Shown: positions 46,990 through 59,496, counted from the first letter of the stretch. The stretch is DNA of 64,000 nt from Epiperipatus broadwayi (GCA_028023455.1 JAQFVV010012545.1:1922001-1986000); one strand, 5' to 3'. Program-made: numbers and translations. The notes: a model not told the origin generated them from the sequence alone.

Positions 46990-47520
46990 GCAAGGTCATC
47001 TCCAAGATCTCATCACTTACCCTTACTATCTTATGAATAGTACAATTATTATATGCAGGAAGTCTGCCCCTAAGATGATCTCATGTATTAGGGCATTCAG
47101 TATAAGAAACAATATGTTTGGCCAATTCTCATTTGAACCCATATCTGTTTTTGTGCTAATAAGCCTTCCTATCAGTAGCCATGGCAGCCTGAATTTATTT
47201 CAGCAGCAGGGTTTTGATGGAGTTTTTAGTCAGAAATTATCTGGCTACCAGAGTCTCACAAAGTTTTCACTAGCAACTTCTCAAACAAAATCTCTGTCAT
47301 GGGGCAATTTTGTAAAGTGAAATTAAATGCTTTATCTTCCCATGAACATATTAAATTTGTAGTGATTTATCTGACACCACTGATATCTGGCTACCAGAGT
47401 CTCACAAAGTTTTCACTAGCAACTTCTGAAACAAAATCTCTGTCATGGAGCAACTTTGTAGTGAAATTAGATGCTTTATCTTCCCATGACATTAAATTTA
47501 TAGTGATTTCTCAGTTTTCA
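46990..47520 (-). pseudogene. aspartic protease region of Ty3/gypsy A with internal duplication
   Basis: The minus strand reads DSGSQI (active-site DSG, about 47237-47254) and, farther on, LNALIHEIILGADFLH (about 47040-47090), the end of the retropepsin fold. A segment of about 144 bp covering the active-site region is present twice (about 47236-47379 and 47380-47515). 144 is a multiple of three, so the duplication kept frame, but the second copy of the active site has lost DSG. The single-copy counterpart in element B shows the original arrangement. Confidence 0.65.
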
Positions 47521-47559
47521 GTTTGGATTGTATTCCTAATGGTCCTTTTGGGTTTTTGA

Positions 47560-49480
47560 GGTGAGAAACATGGCCTCAAGCACCATCTAGTTTGGATTTT
47601 GTTGAATCTTAAGTGCATGGTTGCTGCATCTGGATTTGGGGCTTTCCCTGAACTATTGGGAGGACTTGTTCTGGTTATACTGTTTTTTGTTTTTATTGGG
47701 TGACCAGGCACATGGGGAGATTTGCTGTAATGATTTTCCCTTCCATGGCTTCTCTCCTTTTTTCAGGAGCTATAGTGGATACATTGGTAATGTTTAGGTT
47801 GATGCCATTCAATAACTCAGCCACTTGTTCACTGCTCTTAGCATTTTTACATAGAATCAATTGTTCAATTCTGGGGGGCAATATTCTTTTAATTATTTGT
47901 ATTATTTCCCTCTCACTCAAATGATATGTATTTAATGTCCTCAGTTTAGTGATCTGGCAGTGAAAGAATTTGTTTAATGTTCTTCCGGTGTTGGTACTTC
48001 TCCTGGAACAGATGGTAGAGCAGGGTTTCTTGCTTGTCTCTGTTCCAAAAACCCTTTATTAGTAGGGCCTGACAATCATCGATAGTGGAAAGGGTTCGGG
48101 ATAATGATTCCCACCATATCAATGCATCTCTTTGGAGGTGGCTGCAAGTCATGATTAGCATTTCACCCTATGACAAATTATCTTTTATGCAGCAGTACAG
48201 GTTAAGGCTTCTGAGATGTTTTATAGGGGCTTCATTTGCTAATTTTTTGAAAACCTTAAGTCTCATGAACTGTTAGATCATGCTGATAGTTGTGTATTCT
48301 GTTCATCTCTGTAGGTTCCTTCATGGGATTGGTGTTCATGCATCTTTATTGATTTGACTTGTACTTAGGATTTATCTTTTCTAAATTAAAATTGAAAAGG
48401 GCTCTTCTATTCTGGGCATTGCCTGATATGGGAGAGTTGATTACTTACAGGGGTCACTCATCCTGTTAATAACCTTGATGGTGATCTTTAAGTTGTTCCT
48501 GCATCAATCCGTTTATCACTCTGGGTCATTTGGACCATTTCAGTCTCTCACATCCCAATAGGTTGTGTCATTTGGCACAGTTGGGATTTAAGAATTCTTA
48601 ATCTCTGGTTGATGGCTTCATCCATATGATTGATTCGGTCATGTGTCTCATTCACTTTTTCCACCATCTTTTCCAGACTTGTTTTGTCTGAGATTGTTGT
48701 TTCATTTGAGGCTATCTTGTCCTTCAGACATTTCAAACCATGGCTCATAGCTTCAAAAACCTTGTGTGCATTTCTGACTTGATATTTTGTTGAGAACATA
48801 GCTGGTCCAAACTTGTGTGAGCATCTTGGAACTCTCTTTGGACTTAGAATATTTTTCTTGTTCGTACCTACCTCATCCCTAAAAATTTCACGTCAGTACA
48901 CTCCATTGCATTTAAGGTTATAGTTGAACAGCTGTTCTGCTGTTAATTTCTTTGAACCTCTGTTGACATTTCATGCCCTTGTCTTTCATTTCTCATCTCT
49001 CCTACTACTTGTCTCAATTCAGCATTGCCTCTCTATACATTGTTCAGGTTTATTGACAGCTGTTCCATGTCAGCAGACAGTTTGGTTTCTATATGCTTGG
49101 ATTTCTATTTTTAAATCTACCTTTACACATTTCATGCTGACTTCATTTTTAATTTATTCTTGCTTCCATGTTTATGTTTTCTTTCATGACTCCCTTCAAG
49201 TCTTCTTTCATATTGTTCATCTTTACAACCATGTTTTCTACATCACACTTGATCACCATGGTGGCCATCATCACCATGACACTTTGAATATTCATTCCAT
49301 TGTCATCATATCCCCTGTAGCCCATGCTACTTTGCTCTCTGGGTGTTTTTGTAATTTCACTGTCAAGTGCTACTTGAGTTTGCATTCGATCTGTGACATA
49401 CTTGTGGAGAATGATTAACCTTGTTTGTTGTTTTTCCTGGTATATAACTGTGTGGAGACCCTCCACTGTTAATAGCACAT
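47560..49480 (-). pseudogene. Gag of Ty3/gypsy A, fragmented
   Basis: From N to C on the minus strand: a helical, coiled-coil-like part (49149-49478 with ENMVVKMNNMKEDLKGVMKE; 48548-48799 with SLEKMVEKVNETHDRINHMD); the capsid core at 47946-48161 with HLQRDALIWWESLSRTL, the DA-WW hallmark of Ty3/gypsy Gag; and capsid C-terminal helices at 47693-47920 with LSLPDH-type sequence leading to SEREIIQIIKRILPPRIEQL. The frames between are broken. No CCHC knuckle is visible. The coiled-coil N-terminus is the part that resembles, in style, the lone ORF of the 27036-37292 element. Confidence 0.7.
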
Positions 49481-52400
49481 CTTACTATCACTACTGTTTT
49501 GAGTCCTTTCAGAACATTTCATATTGACCTTTAGTAATTGCTGTTTACTACTTGTTATTATTAATTTGTCTGACAGTTAAAAATAACATTAGTTTCCCCT
49601 TTCTTACATATACAAGTAAGTATATGTCATAGGATTTTATGCCACTTTTCATCATTTTGTGTTTGTATTCGATCCTTTTTTTATGTGTATATTACTACTT
49701 GATGCTTACTTTTTGGCCTAGTTCTTTTATTTTACTCAGGTATTTTAATCTTGTTTATTATTTAATTATTTAGTTATTATTGGTATCAGTTTATTACTTT
49801 ATCCTCATTATTCAATTTGCATTCATGATTTCCCACATGATTTCATTTTTATGCGATTACTTGGAACTGATATGAATTCCTGATGTGCATTATTATGCAA
49901 TCAGGTATGCCAATTGTTTGTTGCACTTGTAAGTTCATGGTGGTTGCTTACATTGGAAATCATAAAAATATAAATCTAAAATAAATTATTTTCGATTCAA
50001 TAGTTGGATCTCCCTTAAACTTCCTCTTCATGCCCCTAAAATTAGGGCTCCAGATACAACAGGCTGGTTGCTTCCATGAGGGGAGAGAAGCTCATCTTAC
50101 CATGGTCAGACCTAGGGTCTTCTGATAAGATACCATCAATGGTGTGACTGAATTCATAACCCACAATTGTATTTCCCACCAATGGGCTAACTATGTTTAC
50201 TCATTAAATCTAGACACAATTTGGGCTAGTTCATCCACATCTCACTCCACCTTTTATGGCTCCGCTATGCCTCAATATTCAAACTCAGGGATGGTTTTAC
50301 TTTTGACTCTTCATGGATGAATATGCACAAGTCAACAACTACTATACCTCTATAAAGGTTGCAATTGATTTATATACCCACCCAAACATTTTGCACTATT
50401 ATTACTAAAACTATTATTTGTCTATCATCCTGTTTCACCTACTATGTGCCATAGTAATCTTCTTTCCTAGTTCAAATGCCTTCGAGTCCTACATAACCTT
50501 ATATAATTTTATTTTGACATGTAATAGCATATATTAATGTGTATGTGCAGGTATGTGTCCATAATGTATACACAGTTATAAATTTTGAACAATTAAATTA
50601 AAGTAAGTTGTAAACATTGTTGTATGTGTAGGAGCACATTATGTATATATGCAAAGGGAACTGTAATGTGATAGATTTAGTAAACATTACAACTTTTATA
50701 AATTATTTTTAAATTATATGTTTTAAGTTATTAGGTTTATATATTTGTATTTGCATATAAATCTTAAATTCGGGAGTTACTATCCTATACATATAACAAA
50801 ATCTTGACAATGTAAGTCTTTTTAAAAAAGAGAGAATTAAGGTCATCCATTTTTCAGAAATGCCTGTCATTAAATTGGAAACTGAGAACCAAAGATTTTT
50901 AAAGATTTAGAAAATAAAAGTTGAAAAAGGCAAAGATAAAATCATTAACCTGGCACCACATGCAAAATCATTAACCTGACACCACATGTAATATCTAAAC
51001 CAGATCCTTTGTTTTTGTTAAAATTTATGCTGGCTATTAAAATTAAAAATTAAAAGTACAACTTTTAATGGTTTATGAGTGGAAACCCAAAATTCAGACA
51101 TCGAGGTTCACTCGTTCACTCTTTTTCTATGATGAAAACGATGGGTAGAGTGCAACCACTGCCATCTTCCTTTTTGAAAATTGGTCCAGGATGATGGAGA
51201 AGTTCAAGACCGACTGCCTGCCAAGAAGACATCGGACAAGCCAACCTAATGGAGAATGCCAGCACTAAATGCAATAAAGACGCCTCAGCTAGAAGAAGAT
51301 CAGTAAAATTTCTTCCTGCAGAGCTCTATAAATATCTTCAACTAAATTATTAAATTAATTCAAAATTCTAAAGCTAGCTAAATGTTGAACAACATAATTA
51401 ATAACTTGTAATCACTTTTAACAAGTAAATTTTGTAACGTTAAGTTTAATAATAATAATAATCTTTGTAAGAATCTTGCCTGCTTAATGACTATTTTTAA
51501 TGGATAATTTTCTTAACATAATAACTGTAATCAGTTATTATTATTATATATCTATCTTTCTAATCTGTGGTCATGCCTATTTTCTATTTTATAAATTGTT
51601 AATTCATTAATTTATGTTATGCCTTTATTCAGAGCAGACATTGATAATAATAATTTTGGAGAGATGATTAGACACTCTCACATGTTGTTTTTAGCTCACC
51701 TATAAATCACTGATTTGAAAAAAATATTGTTATATATATTAGTTAAGCCACTATGTTTTGGCTTATTGTATAATTATTCAGGTTTGAATCTTAAATGTCT
51801 ATATAGTTAAGTAAAAGCAAAAATGATATTTTAAAGCATATTATAAGTAATTAGTCCCAAATATGGCTTATTCCTTCTTAGTTTATTCTTATAAAGTATA
51901 CAGATTACTTGTTAAACTAGGTGACTTTTAATAGCTCTCTTTTAGCATGATTCAAGTACGCTAATTTATGAACTGGTGAGAAATGATATGTCTATTATAA
52001 GTAATTAGTTGATTTTAAGTTCCAAATATGCTTTACTCCTCCTTAGTTTATTTTTATAAACTATACGGATTACTGGGTAAACTAGGTTACTTATAATTAT
52101 CCCTTTTCGGCACAATTTAAGTATGCTAATTTATGAACAGGCTTATAGTAGTTTCGCAGATTGAAACTATAGAATTAACGCTTTGGTAATTTTAATGTTT
52201 GATATTTTAGAAAGTGTTATGAGTGTGTCTTTATAGAGGACACATGCAATATATGCCTTGCTATATATATATATATATATATATATTATTAAAATGGGCT
52301 TTGGTATTAAGGGCTATTATTCTTAGTTTGGACAGCTCCCTTTTTGGGACTGAACATGAGGGTCCAGATTGTTATATAAACTGCTCCGATCACCCAAACT

Positions 52401-53170
52401 AAATGTTCATGTATTTTAAGCTAGCAAGTCATATGGTCCATGGGAACTGAGTAACTGGTACTGAATCCCATGAGTAACTGCAGATTTAGGCCACATCTAT
52501 TTATTTTATGTAGCACCATAGTCTCGAAAGTTACACTACAAATCGCCAGTTTGCCCTCACATAATATTATTCATTCAGCATTGATCTGAACCTACAATCT
52601 AGTTTATATAATGCAATCTGCATAAAGAGCACCTTTATTGCTCATTACATAATATTAGTAGATTGATTATACCTGCTAGTAGTCATTCTCACAAGGATTT
52701 GACTATTAGAAAACCTCATAGAGATGGCATACCATAATTAAGGCGGTGTTTGGACCATAGGTTATTAAATTTTAATAGATGAGAACCTGTATTGAAATCA
52801 TCTAATCAATATAAGACACTTGTGTTTGCAAATCCTGATGCACTTTTATATCTTGTATTTATCTTATAATTAAATATCTTATTCATAATTTATTACCAAA
52901 TCCTATTGAAATCTACTCTAATTTAGTATTAGTTATTGATATCTGCATAAGTATTAGTTAATGATATATGCATTATCTAGCCAGCCATAGATGTGTGTTT
53001 AGTTAAATTATTAGTAATTTAGCCATTCATTACTTGAGTCTCTTGCTCCACCCTTTGCTACTCCTGGCATGTGAATTAAGAAACTCTGTGTGTAGCCCCA
53101 TATAAGTCATAGAGTGTTGGTGGAGGAAATGAAGTGTTATCTTATTTAAGGTCTCAACCCCCCATCTACA
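49481..53170. other. leader or flank of Ty3/gypsy A, no gene recognised
   Basis: Long stretch of mixed AT-rich DNA. A (TA)n run lies at 52263-52287. A less AT-rich block at 51095-51330 contains CAAGACCGACTGCCTGCCAA, AATAAAG and TATAAATATC and could be an LTR or promoter piece, but I could not find its partner. No coding domain found. Confidence 0.35.
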
Positions 53171-53214
53171 TCAGCCTTGGGGTAAATTGCTAAAATTCTG
53201 GATTTTGTTGCGTG

Positions 53215-53385
53215 AAGGTACAAATATGACTCTTTTTTTTCCCGGGTATGGATGCCAATCATGAGACCCATCAATTATTTTCCATGTCCCTGAACTGAAT
53301 ACATATTGGCAAAAAATGTCATTTTTTTTCCAGGGTATGGATGCCCCAGACGTGGGAGCTTTCATTAACAGTTCCATGTTCTGAG
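53215..53385 (-). repeat. direct repeat with primer-site-like block
   Basis: Two units of about 105-110 bp share TTTTTTTTCCNGGGTATGGA-TGCC and TTCCATGT-C-TGA. In the second, the minus strand reads GCTCCCACGTCTGGGGC, similar to the tRNA-Lys-type primer site TGGCGCCCAACGTGGGGC with two extra bases. If it is one, it marks the boundary between an LTR (53.36 kb and above) and the internal region running to lower coordinates. Confidence 0.4.
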
Positions 53386-55777
53386 CAGATTATACATTGA
53401 GACTTAGAAATTGTATGTCAGTTTGAAATGGAAAGTTGACACACTATTGATTGACAAATTTTTTTAAAACATAATGCATATTATAAAAGTGTGAGGCCCT
53501 CTATTGTTATATATTATACCGGTTCATCCCTATCCTGATAAGACGAGCATGTGCACCTATCAAACATGAAACAAATATGGCGGCATGCCAGGGTAGGAAG
53601 TAATTTCAAATCTTTTTTATGATCAGTTTGATACAGTCATCAGTACGTTTTTAAAGTATTGACTCTTACATATCTTTGAAAGATTTCTTTAATTTAAATC
53701 CTTCGCGCCACTCCCAGAAAGAAAAAGATTAATTCCCCCTCCTGAAAGGATATGTAAGGCCAATAATAACATGAAATAAAATGAATCAAACTAAATCTAA
53801 TAGAAATAAACACTCTATGACCAAAGATTTAAATCCTGATAAGGGAGTATCCCATATGCTAGCTCATCCTTCTCTTTATGTCAGGTAAAGAAATGGGAAA
53901 CTAAAAGCTCATGCAATTATCTAAGTGTCTTATTATTTTAGAGAAAGAAATACGAATAAATAATCAAAGCAGTAAGGTAGTTTTATAAATATTAAATAAA
54001 TGTTTATTGAATCCCTTCACCAATTCCCAAGATAAATATAATAATAATAAACCCCAATGCATAATAAATAATATATATATAAAAAAATGTATATGAGAGT
54101 ATTATAGTTATTTTGCTTAAGAAATATAATATTAAAGCATAAAAAAGAAAAGAATCAATTAGTGAGAAAGTGGTCTGAGATTCTAAACTTGCACACGAAT
54201 ACATTTTGTAAACCCTGAATGATAAGTAAAATATTATCTTAATAAGAGAAATACATTAATAAAAGATTTATTACATTGATATTACTAGAATAAATAAATA
54301 AAAACAATGATAACATTAAGAAGGGTACCACATAAAGTCTCTATTGTACATGTAGGGGTTCTGAGTAGGCCAAGTATCTGTTTGTCCAGAACGGCAGGGA
54401 CTTCTCTTTAACATGGCATCATTCAGCTGCTTTCATCACCACTTGGAGGCTGGATCTAGGAGACATTTCTGGTATTGTTCAACAGCTCTCATGATTGTTC
54501 GATGACTGGATTCAGGGAACCTTTCTGGTACTGTTCCACGGCTCTCACGATCATTTGATGGCTGGATTCAGGAGACCCTGCTGACAGCAGGAGTGGAGCT
54601 GGGTGGGCGCACTGACTGGGTGTTCCTACCCCATGATCATTTCACTGATGCAAGTACATTTGTGCTTGAAGTTTAATTATAAATTTCTTTGGTTAGTGAT
54701 TATCAACTAACAGTAATGTTTTCTTTTTGTTTTCTACAGCACTGGTGACGATTCCTTTACTTTTGGTTTTCAAATACAAACACTTTCCTACAAACACAGT
54801 TCTCTACCACACTAATATGAATTGTCCAATTGGAAAACATCTTGAAGTTTATATCAGCATGATTTAAGAAAAATAATTAGAACTGGGAATTCTCTAAGTT
54901 CAAATAAGCAAGTTCAAATAAATCTGAAAAGTTAGCATGAGTGAGTGAATTATTGACTTAGTTACTGCTTGTGCCCGATTGAATACCTGTGCTCAATTGA
55001 TTGCCACTAAACTGGTGAACAGCATTTAGCCCTCCTAATTAGCATATCAATCTAGTTACCCCTCTGAAACACATTTAATTCATTAAATTTTACCTTTGTT
55101 AGTGGATTCATACAATGTGCAAAGCATTCCTGACAGCCACTAATTAATCTCAAGAATTTATTTTTAATTCAATTGATTATCTAAGTTATTTTCTGATAAT
55201 CAGAATCCATTTAAAAAGCATATTTTTAATTAAAATAGATATTTTTCCCTGCCCGCATTAACATAAATTTTAACGAACTTTTTTGTTGAGTTGAAATATT
55301 TGATAATTAAAACAAAATTATTTATCTATTAAAATGTACTTGCCTTTAGGCTTTTCTTAAATTTAGAACAATGTGTTTGCAGAGAAAGATATCTAGTGCA
55401 ACTTTTGATTTAAAATTACCTATATGTTAGATTTTTTTAAATATTACCATTTCTCTTTCTTTTCACAAGCATTTAACAAAAAAAAATTATACATACAAAT
55501 TACGCATACACATCTTTGCATTCATTTTTTAAATAAATTATAAGCATATAGCTAATATGATAATACTTCACATTTTAAGCCTTAACTATTGGCTTTTCTT
55601 GTGTGTGTGAGTATATACATATCCACAGACATCTCTCACTTATTTTATAATTTGACTTGATTAAAATTTATATAGATAGCATACACACACATTTAATGGC
55701 TTTATTACATATTTTAGGCCATTTTATTATGTAATGCCATCTTATGCATGGCCATACAATGTGTGCCTGTCATAATA
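53360..55777 (-). mobile_element. candidate LTR shared by two Ty3/gypsy internal regions
   Basis: On the minus strand the purine tract GGGAGGGGGG (55778-55787) follows the integrase stop of region B. It is followed at once by TATTATGACAGGCACACATT, which resembles the LTR start TGTAATGGGCACACAT seen at 37603. At the far side a primer-site-like block lies at about 53325-53345, followed on the minus strand by region A. The intervening roughly 2.4 kb would then be one LTR serving as 3' LTR of B and 5' LTR of A. I could not find a second copy of it in the window, so this is an inference from the two boundaries only. Confidence 0.4.
54420..54590 (-). repeat. 56-bp tandem repeat
   Basis: Units start CATTTCTGGTATTGTTC (54464) and CCTTTCTGGTACTGTTC (54520), each continuing CTCTCA-GAT-TT-GATG-CTG and GATTCAGGGA or GATTCAGGAG, with a weaker partial unit before. 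The following 54590-54640 is GC-rich. It lies within the candidate LTR. Confidence 0.7.
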
Positions 55778-55787
55778 CCCCCCTCCC
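55778..55787 (-). promoter_or_regulatory. polypurine tract of Ty3/gypsy B
   Basis: Minus strand GGGAGGGGGG, 80 bases past the stop of the integrase frame and just before the candidate LTR start. Confidence 0.65.
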
Positions 55788-55867
55788 AAATGAGACGTTT
55801 AAATGGGATTATCATTTAATGTCTTTTAATCACTAATTACATTTTCTTTCATTTTAAATCTAAAATT

Positions 55868-57220
55868 TTATAACATGGGTTTCAATGCTCTCATATTGTA
55901 CATGCCCTTAATGCCTTGCTCTGTTTTGACCCGGAAAGCATTATTACCCTGGCATTCCACAATTTCAAATGGACCTTCATAAAGGTTACAAAACTTTTTA
56001 AACCGGAATTTCTCCGGTACACTTATATGGGGAGTTTTTGCAATCACCTTATTCCCTATTTTGAACTGATACTTTGACCCACCTTTTCCTTTCTTTCTCC
56101 TAGCACTCATCTGTTGCATGCAAGCACAAGCCTCATTTCTATCTGCTTCCATATCGACTGTTTCAACAATTCCTTTGGGTAATTTCGCCTTAAACAACTT
56201 AGGAGTTAGTTTTCCGAAATGAAGGTGCATGGGGGAGAATCCAGTGGATTCACTGATGGACCAATTAATAAAATTGAGACCTTGAGGTAACTGCTTAATC
56301 CATCCCCTGTGGTTAGTTGGCAGATATGTACGAAATAGCCTCCCTAGTTCCAGCATAACCCACTCACAGGGGTTGCGGATGAACATTACATGTTTCATTC
56401 CACGCTTGTTTGACCACTGATTCCACTCTTCTGATATGAAGGGTGTCCCATGGTCAGGCAGAAGAACTTCAGGCTTCCCAACCTGTGGAAAATGCAGAGT
56501 CCAGTACCTTAATGGTTTCTTGCATCGTAGTTCTAGATAATGGATAGGCGGTACCAATTTAAAAAAAAGGTCATAGACTACCAACAAGTATCTCTTTCGA
56601 TTGACAGATGGCAGTGGTCCATAAAAATAAATGGCCATTATCTCTTTTGGGTTTTGAGGTATAATGGATACCATGGGGCTTACATAACGTTTGTTGAGGG
56701 GTTTCACTCTTTGGCAGATTTCACATTTATTTATCACATACATTATGTCCCAGTGCATCTGTGGCCAATAAAACCAGCATCTGAGGCAATGTTCTGTTTT
56801 TAGGGTTCCGTAAGGTCCATACATACAATGAATATATTGGATGAGGGGGTGCCTCATCATAAGTGGTATCATGATCCTCCATTCATCTCTTCCCTCTTGG
56901 ATTTGATAATGTAGTATTTCCTCCTCCAATCTGTATATTTGCATGATCCTTTCCGTGGTTATACCACTCTCTGTGGTTTCAGCCTGACATTGCATCAAAA
57001 TTTGATTCAAACCCAGATCTTCCCATTGCCTTACAGCCACTTGGGGCAGTTCTTGCTCTATGGATTCATCAACACATAAGGCTAGCTTTATCATATAAAC
57101 CTGGTGCACATTCAAATGCTGTTGTTTGGCAGGTGCCGGATGGCGACTTAAAACATCAGCAACTACATTTTCCGCTTCTTTGCAGTATCGAACCATGTAG
57201 TTAAACTCCTGGAGAAACAA
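55868..57220 (-). pseudogene. Ty3/gypsy integrase (B), open frame with lost catalytic Asp
   Basis: Integrase joins the element cDNA to chromosomal DNA. The 450-residue frame begins with the end of RNase H (ENVVADVLSR, residues 17-26), so the Met at 57220 is not the native start. The zinc finger is intact: H124, H131, C166 and C169 (HPLIQYIH and CEIC). In the core, the first catalytic Asp is Tyr198 (IYFYGPLP instead of the family IDFYGPLP). Asp256 (LPDHGTPF) and Glu286 (NPCEW) remain. The C-terminal GPY/F module, LYEGPFEIVE with NNAFRVK, spans residues 413-431. No chromodomain follows; the protein ends ALKPML. With the Asp lost it should be catalytically dead although the frame is open. Confidence 0.85.
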
Positions 57221-57770
57221 GCTTCATCTAACCAGTCGGCTGTTAGTGAGGTCACTATGGTTGAGGAACTCTAGGCTCTTGTGATCAGTTATCACCACCA
57301 CCTTGGAACCCAACAACATAGGATGAAATTTCTGAAAAGCCCATATTATGGCTAGGGCCCCTTTCTCAGTAACAGTGTAGTTAATTTCAGGCCCTTTCAA
57401 TAAATGACTTGTACAACACTCCTATTCTCCTGTCTGGTTGGATTTGCGACAGTGTGACACCTAGTCCATATCCACTGCTATCAGTTTGAAGTAAAAATGG
57501 CTTGCTAAAGTCCGGGTATGCAAGCACTACCTGTTTTAGAAAACTCTTTTGGACCTCTTTGAAGGCTTTCTCTTGAGCTACAGTCCAATTCCATCTTGTT
57601 TCCTTTCTGACCAGCCTTAAAAAAGGCTCCATCTGGTCACCAAATTTCTCACAAAAGCTGTTGTAAAAATTGCATAGCCCTAAGAAAGACCAATTCTGAC
57701 ATTTAGTTCTAGGTACAGGAAATTCTGTGATAGCCTTTATTTTATCAGGGTGGGGTTTGATCCCCAATCT
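57180..57770 (-). pseudogene. RT thumb and RNase H of Ty3/gypsy B
   Basis: The open part (57387-57767) reads GIKPHPDKIKAITEFPVPRT and SFLGLCNFYNSFCEKF (RT connection), RWNWTVAQEKAFKEVQKSF, and the RNase H entry VLAYPDFSKPFLLQTDSSGY with the catalytic Asp in QTDSSG, then GVTLSQIQPDRR. After a frameshift near 57390 the RNase H continues with TVTEKGALAIIWAF and a SLEFLNHSDLT-like stretch to 57230. The start Met is internal. Confidence 0.8.
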
Positions 57771-58420
57771 GGCCTACCAAATGGCCCAGGAATTCCATCT
57801 TTGCTGATACAAATGTACTCTTCTTCATGTTAATATTTTAATTCCTTTTGCCCTGCATTCTCCAAAGAATAATTCCAAATACTGGAGATGTTCCCATAGA
57901 TGCGGAGGTCATGACCACATCAGCCACATAAATGGTTACAATTTTCTTAGTTTCTGCAGACAAAACTTGGTCCAGGCATCTCAGCAGGCTGGCTCTGCTG
58001 TTGACCAAGCCAAAGGGCATTCGGTTAAATTGATAGGAATATCCTCCATATCTAAAAGCCATGTACTGATGGTCTGCAGGGTGTAGTTTGATTTCCAGTA
58101 ACTGGCAATCAAATCGAATGTTGAAAAGATTTTCTTTTAAATCTCATTAATAAGTTATGAATGGGGGAGGGATGGCACAATCTGGAATCATGGCCCTATT
58201 AAGCTTCCGGGCATCTAAACATAACTGGATGGCTCCATTCTTTTTTTCACAATAACTAAGGAATTGCAGTATGGGGAAGAACATTTCTCAATGATTCCCC
58301 ATTTCAACATTTGCTCCAATTGCTTCTCCACCTCCTCTTTGAGCTGACTGATGGGATATAGGGTATGATCATGATTGGAATGGTTCCTCCGGCTTCAGTC
58401 TAATTCTTTGTTGGTGATGA
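57771..58420 (-). pseudogene. reverse transcriptase palm of Ty3/gypsy B
   Basis: LDARKLNRAMIPDCAIPPP (about 58165-58225) is the RT motif around the first palm strands. The frame at 57838-58062 reads FRYGGYSYQFNRMPFGLVNS, then IVTIYVADVV, where the expected YVDD has Ala in place of the first Asp. Frameshifts separate the pieces. The loss of a metal ligand means no polymerase activity. Confidence 0.8.
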
Positions 58421-58599
58421 TTCCAGGAGTTTTCAAGAATATATTGCTGTGGTTTTGAAGCATCACTTTAAGTTTTTCTCATCCCTCTGCCGATATCAAC
58501 CTTGCTTCACTCACCTTTCCTTCAAGAATGTCTGGCATAGCCTGGTTCAGGCAGCATGTCTCTCTCTCACAATACATCTGAGGGGATAAGAATTTGGTT

Positions 58600-58990
58600 T
58601 CATGGCCATTGCATACAACGAGACTTTTCATAGTCTAAGACACATTTACTCCTATGCAAGAAGTCTGAGCCCAGTACTACCTCATGGATTAAACTGTTCA
58701 TTGTTAAAAACATGTGGGAATGTCACTCTACCACTGATACCACTGATCTCCACCTGCAGCCACATTTCTCTCAGTGCAAGTTTCACTTTGCAATTGTTTG
58801 CTAGTGTTACTTGGGTGAGTTTCAATGGGAGGATTTCAATCTCAGGATTTTTTTTTAAATGCGCTGGTAAAATTCTTCTGATATCACAGAGATTTGGCTC
58901 CCTGAATCAAACAATGCTGTTCCCTCAATTCCCTCAAGTGTCACTCTTATCTTGCGACAGTTCTGCGAAACCCATGAGCACACTAGATTT
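58600..58990 (-). pseudogene. aspartic protease of Ty3/gypsy B
   Basis: On the minus strand LEGIEGTALFDSGSQISVIS (about 58885-58945) carries the retropepsin active site DSG. MNSLIHEVVLGSDFLHRSKC (about 58640-58705) matches the VLG-DFL end of the fold. A stop or frame change lies between. The plus-strand frame 58602-59138 is the shadow of this region. Confidence 0.75.
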
Positions 58991-59496
58991 GACATTTCCT
59001 TCCCTATCTTTCTTTTTTATGCTTTTTTCTTCTAGTCTTGCCATGGATATGTCCTTGTTGTTTTGTCTTCTTCTTTTCCAACCTTTCACTATTACTTTGT
59101 TGAAGATCTTCACATTTTCCCTCTATATTCTAAAATAATTGTCAGGAAAATAAATTTTTTAAAAAATAAAGAAATCATTAAATTTTTTTGCTTTAAAGTG
59201 TATATGAGGGGAGTTATTATAAGCAATATATATGAATACTGTATATGAAAAATTGCAAAAAAGTAAAAGGAGAAAAATAAGAATATACTTCTAAAACATA
59301 TTAAAAGTTGATATTCTTAATCTGCAGAAATGCTCCAATGAATTTAAATGAGAACTTGAAATGGTTTAACAATAATAGCAGATTTTGAAGATGTTCAGAC
59401 TTAAATGAAATTAATAAGAAAGCAACTGATACTCTATTAATATTTTTTTTAAAAAGGATCAATTAAAAAGAATTGAATGTCTGGGTCTTTACATAT

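Larger units (their letters stand above)
44881..49480 (-). mobile_element. Ty3/gypsy internal region A, decayed
   Basis: On the minus strand the order is Gag (about 49480-47560), protease (47520-46990), reverse transcriptase (46760-46200), RNase H (46200-45600) and integrase (45480-44881), all with many stops and frameshifts. It is closely similar in protein sequence and order to region B at 55868-59140. The integrase is cut short by the Penelope-like fragment. Confidence 0.8.
55868..59140 (-). mobile_element. Ty3/gypsy internal region B (protease to integrase), decayed
   Basis: Minus strand: protease (about 58990-58600), reverse transcriptase (58420-57770), RNase H (57770-57180) and integrase (57220-55868), in the canonical Ty3/gypsy order. 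Gag and the 5' LTR are absent, and at about 59140-59290 the sequence passes into unrelated DNA and then an RTE copy. The integrase frame is still open over 450 codons, so decay is recent compared with region A. Confidence 0.85.

Noticed and set aside
48924-49418. 164-codon plus-strand ORF
   Set aside because: It is the antisense of the Gag N-terminal region on the minus strand. The His/Phe/Ser-rich translation mirrors that coding sequence.
52263-52287. Another LTR starting after the (TA)n run
   Set aside because: The sequence after the run (ATTATTAAAATGGGC) faintly resembles TGTAATGGGC, but I found no matching end or second copy.
58602-59138. 178-codon plus-strand ORF
   Set aside because: Antisense of the protease region of Ty3/gypsy B, where the minus strand has the DSG active site.
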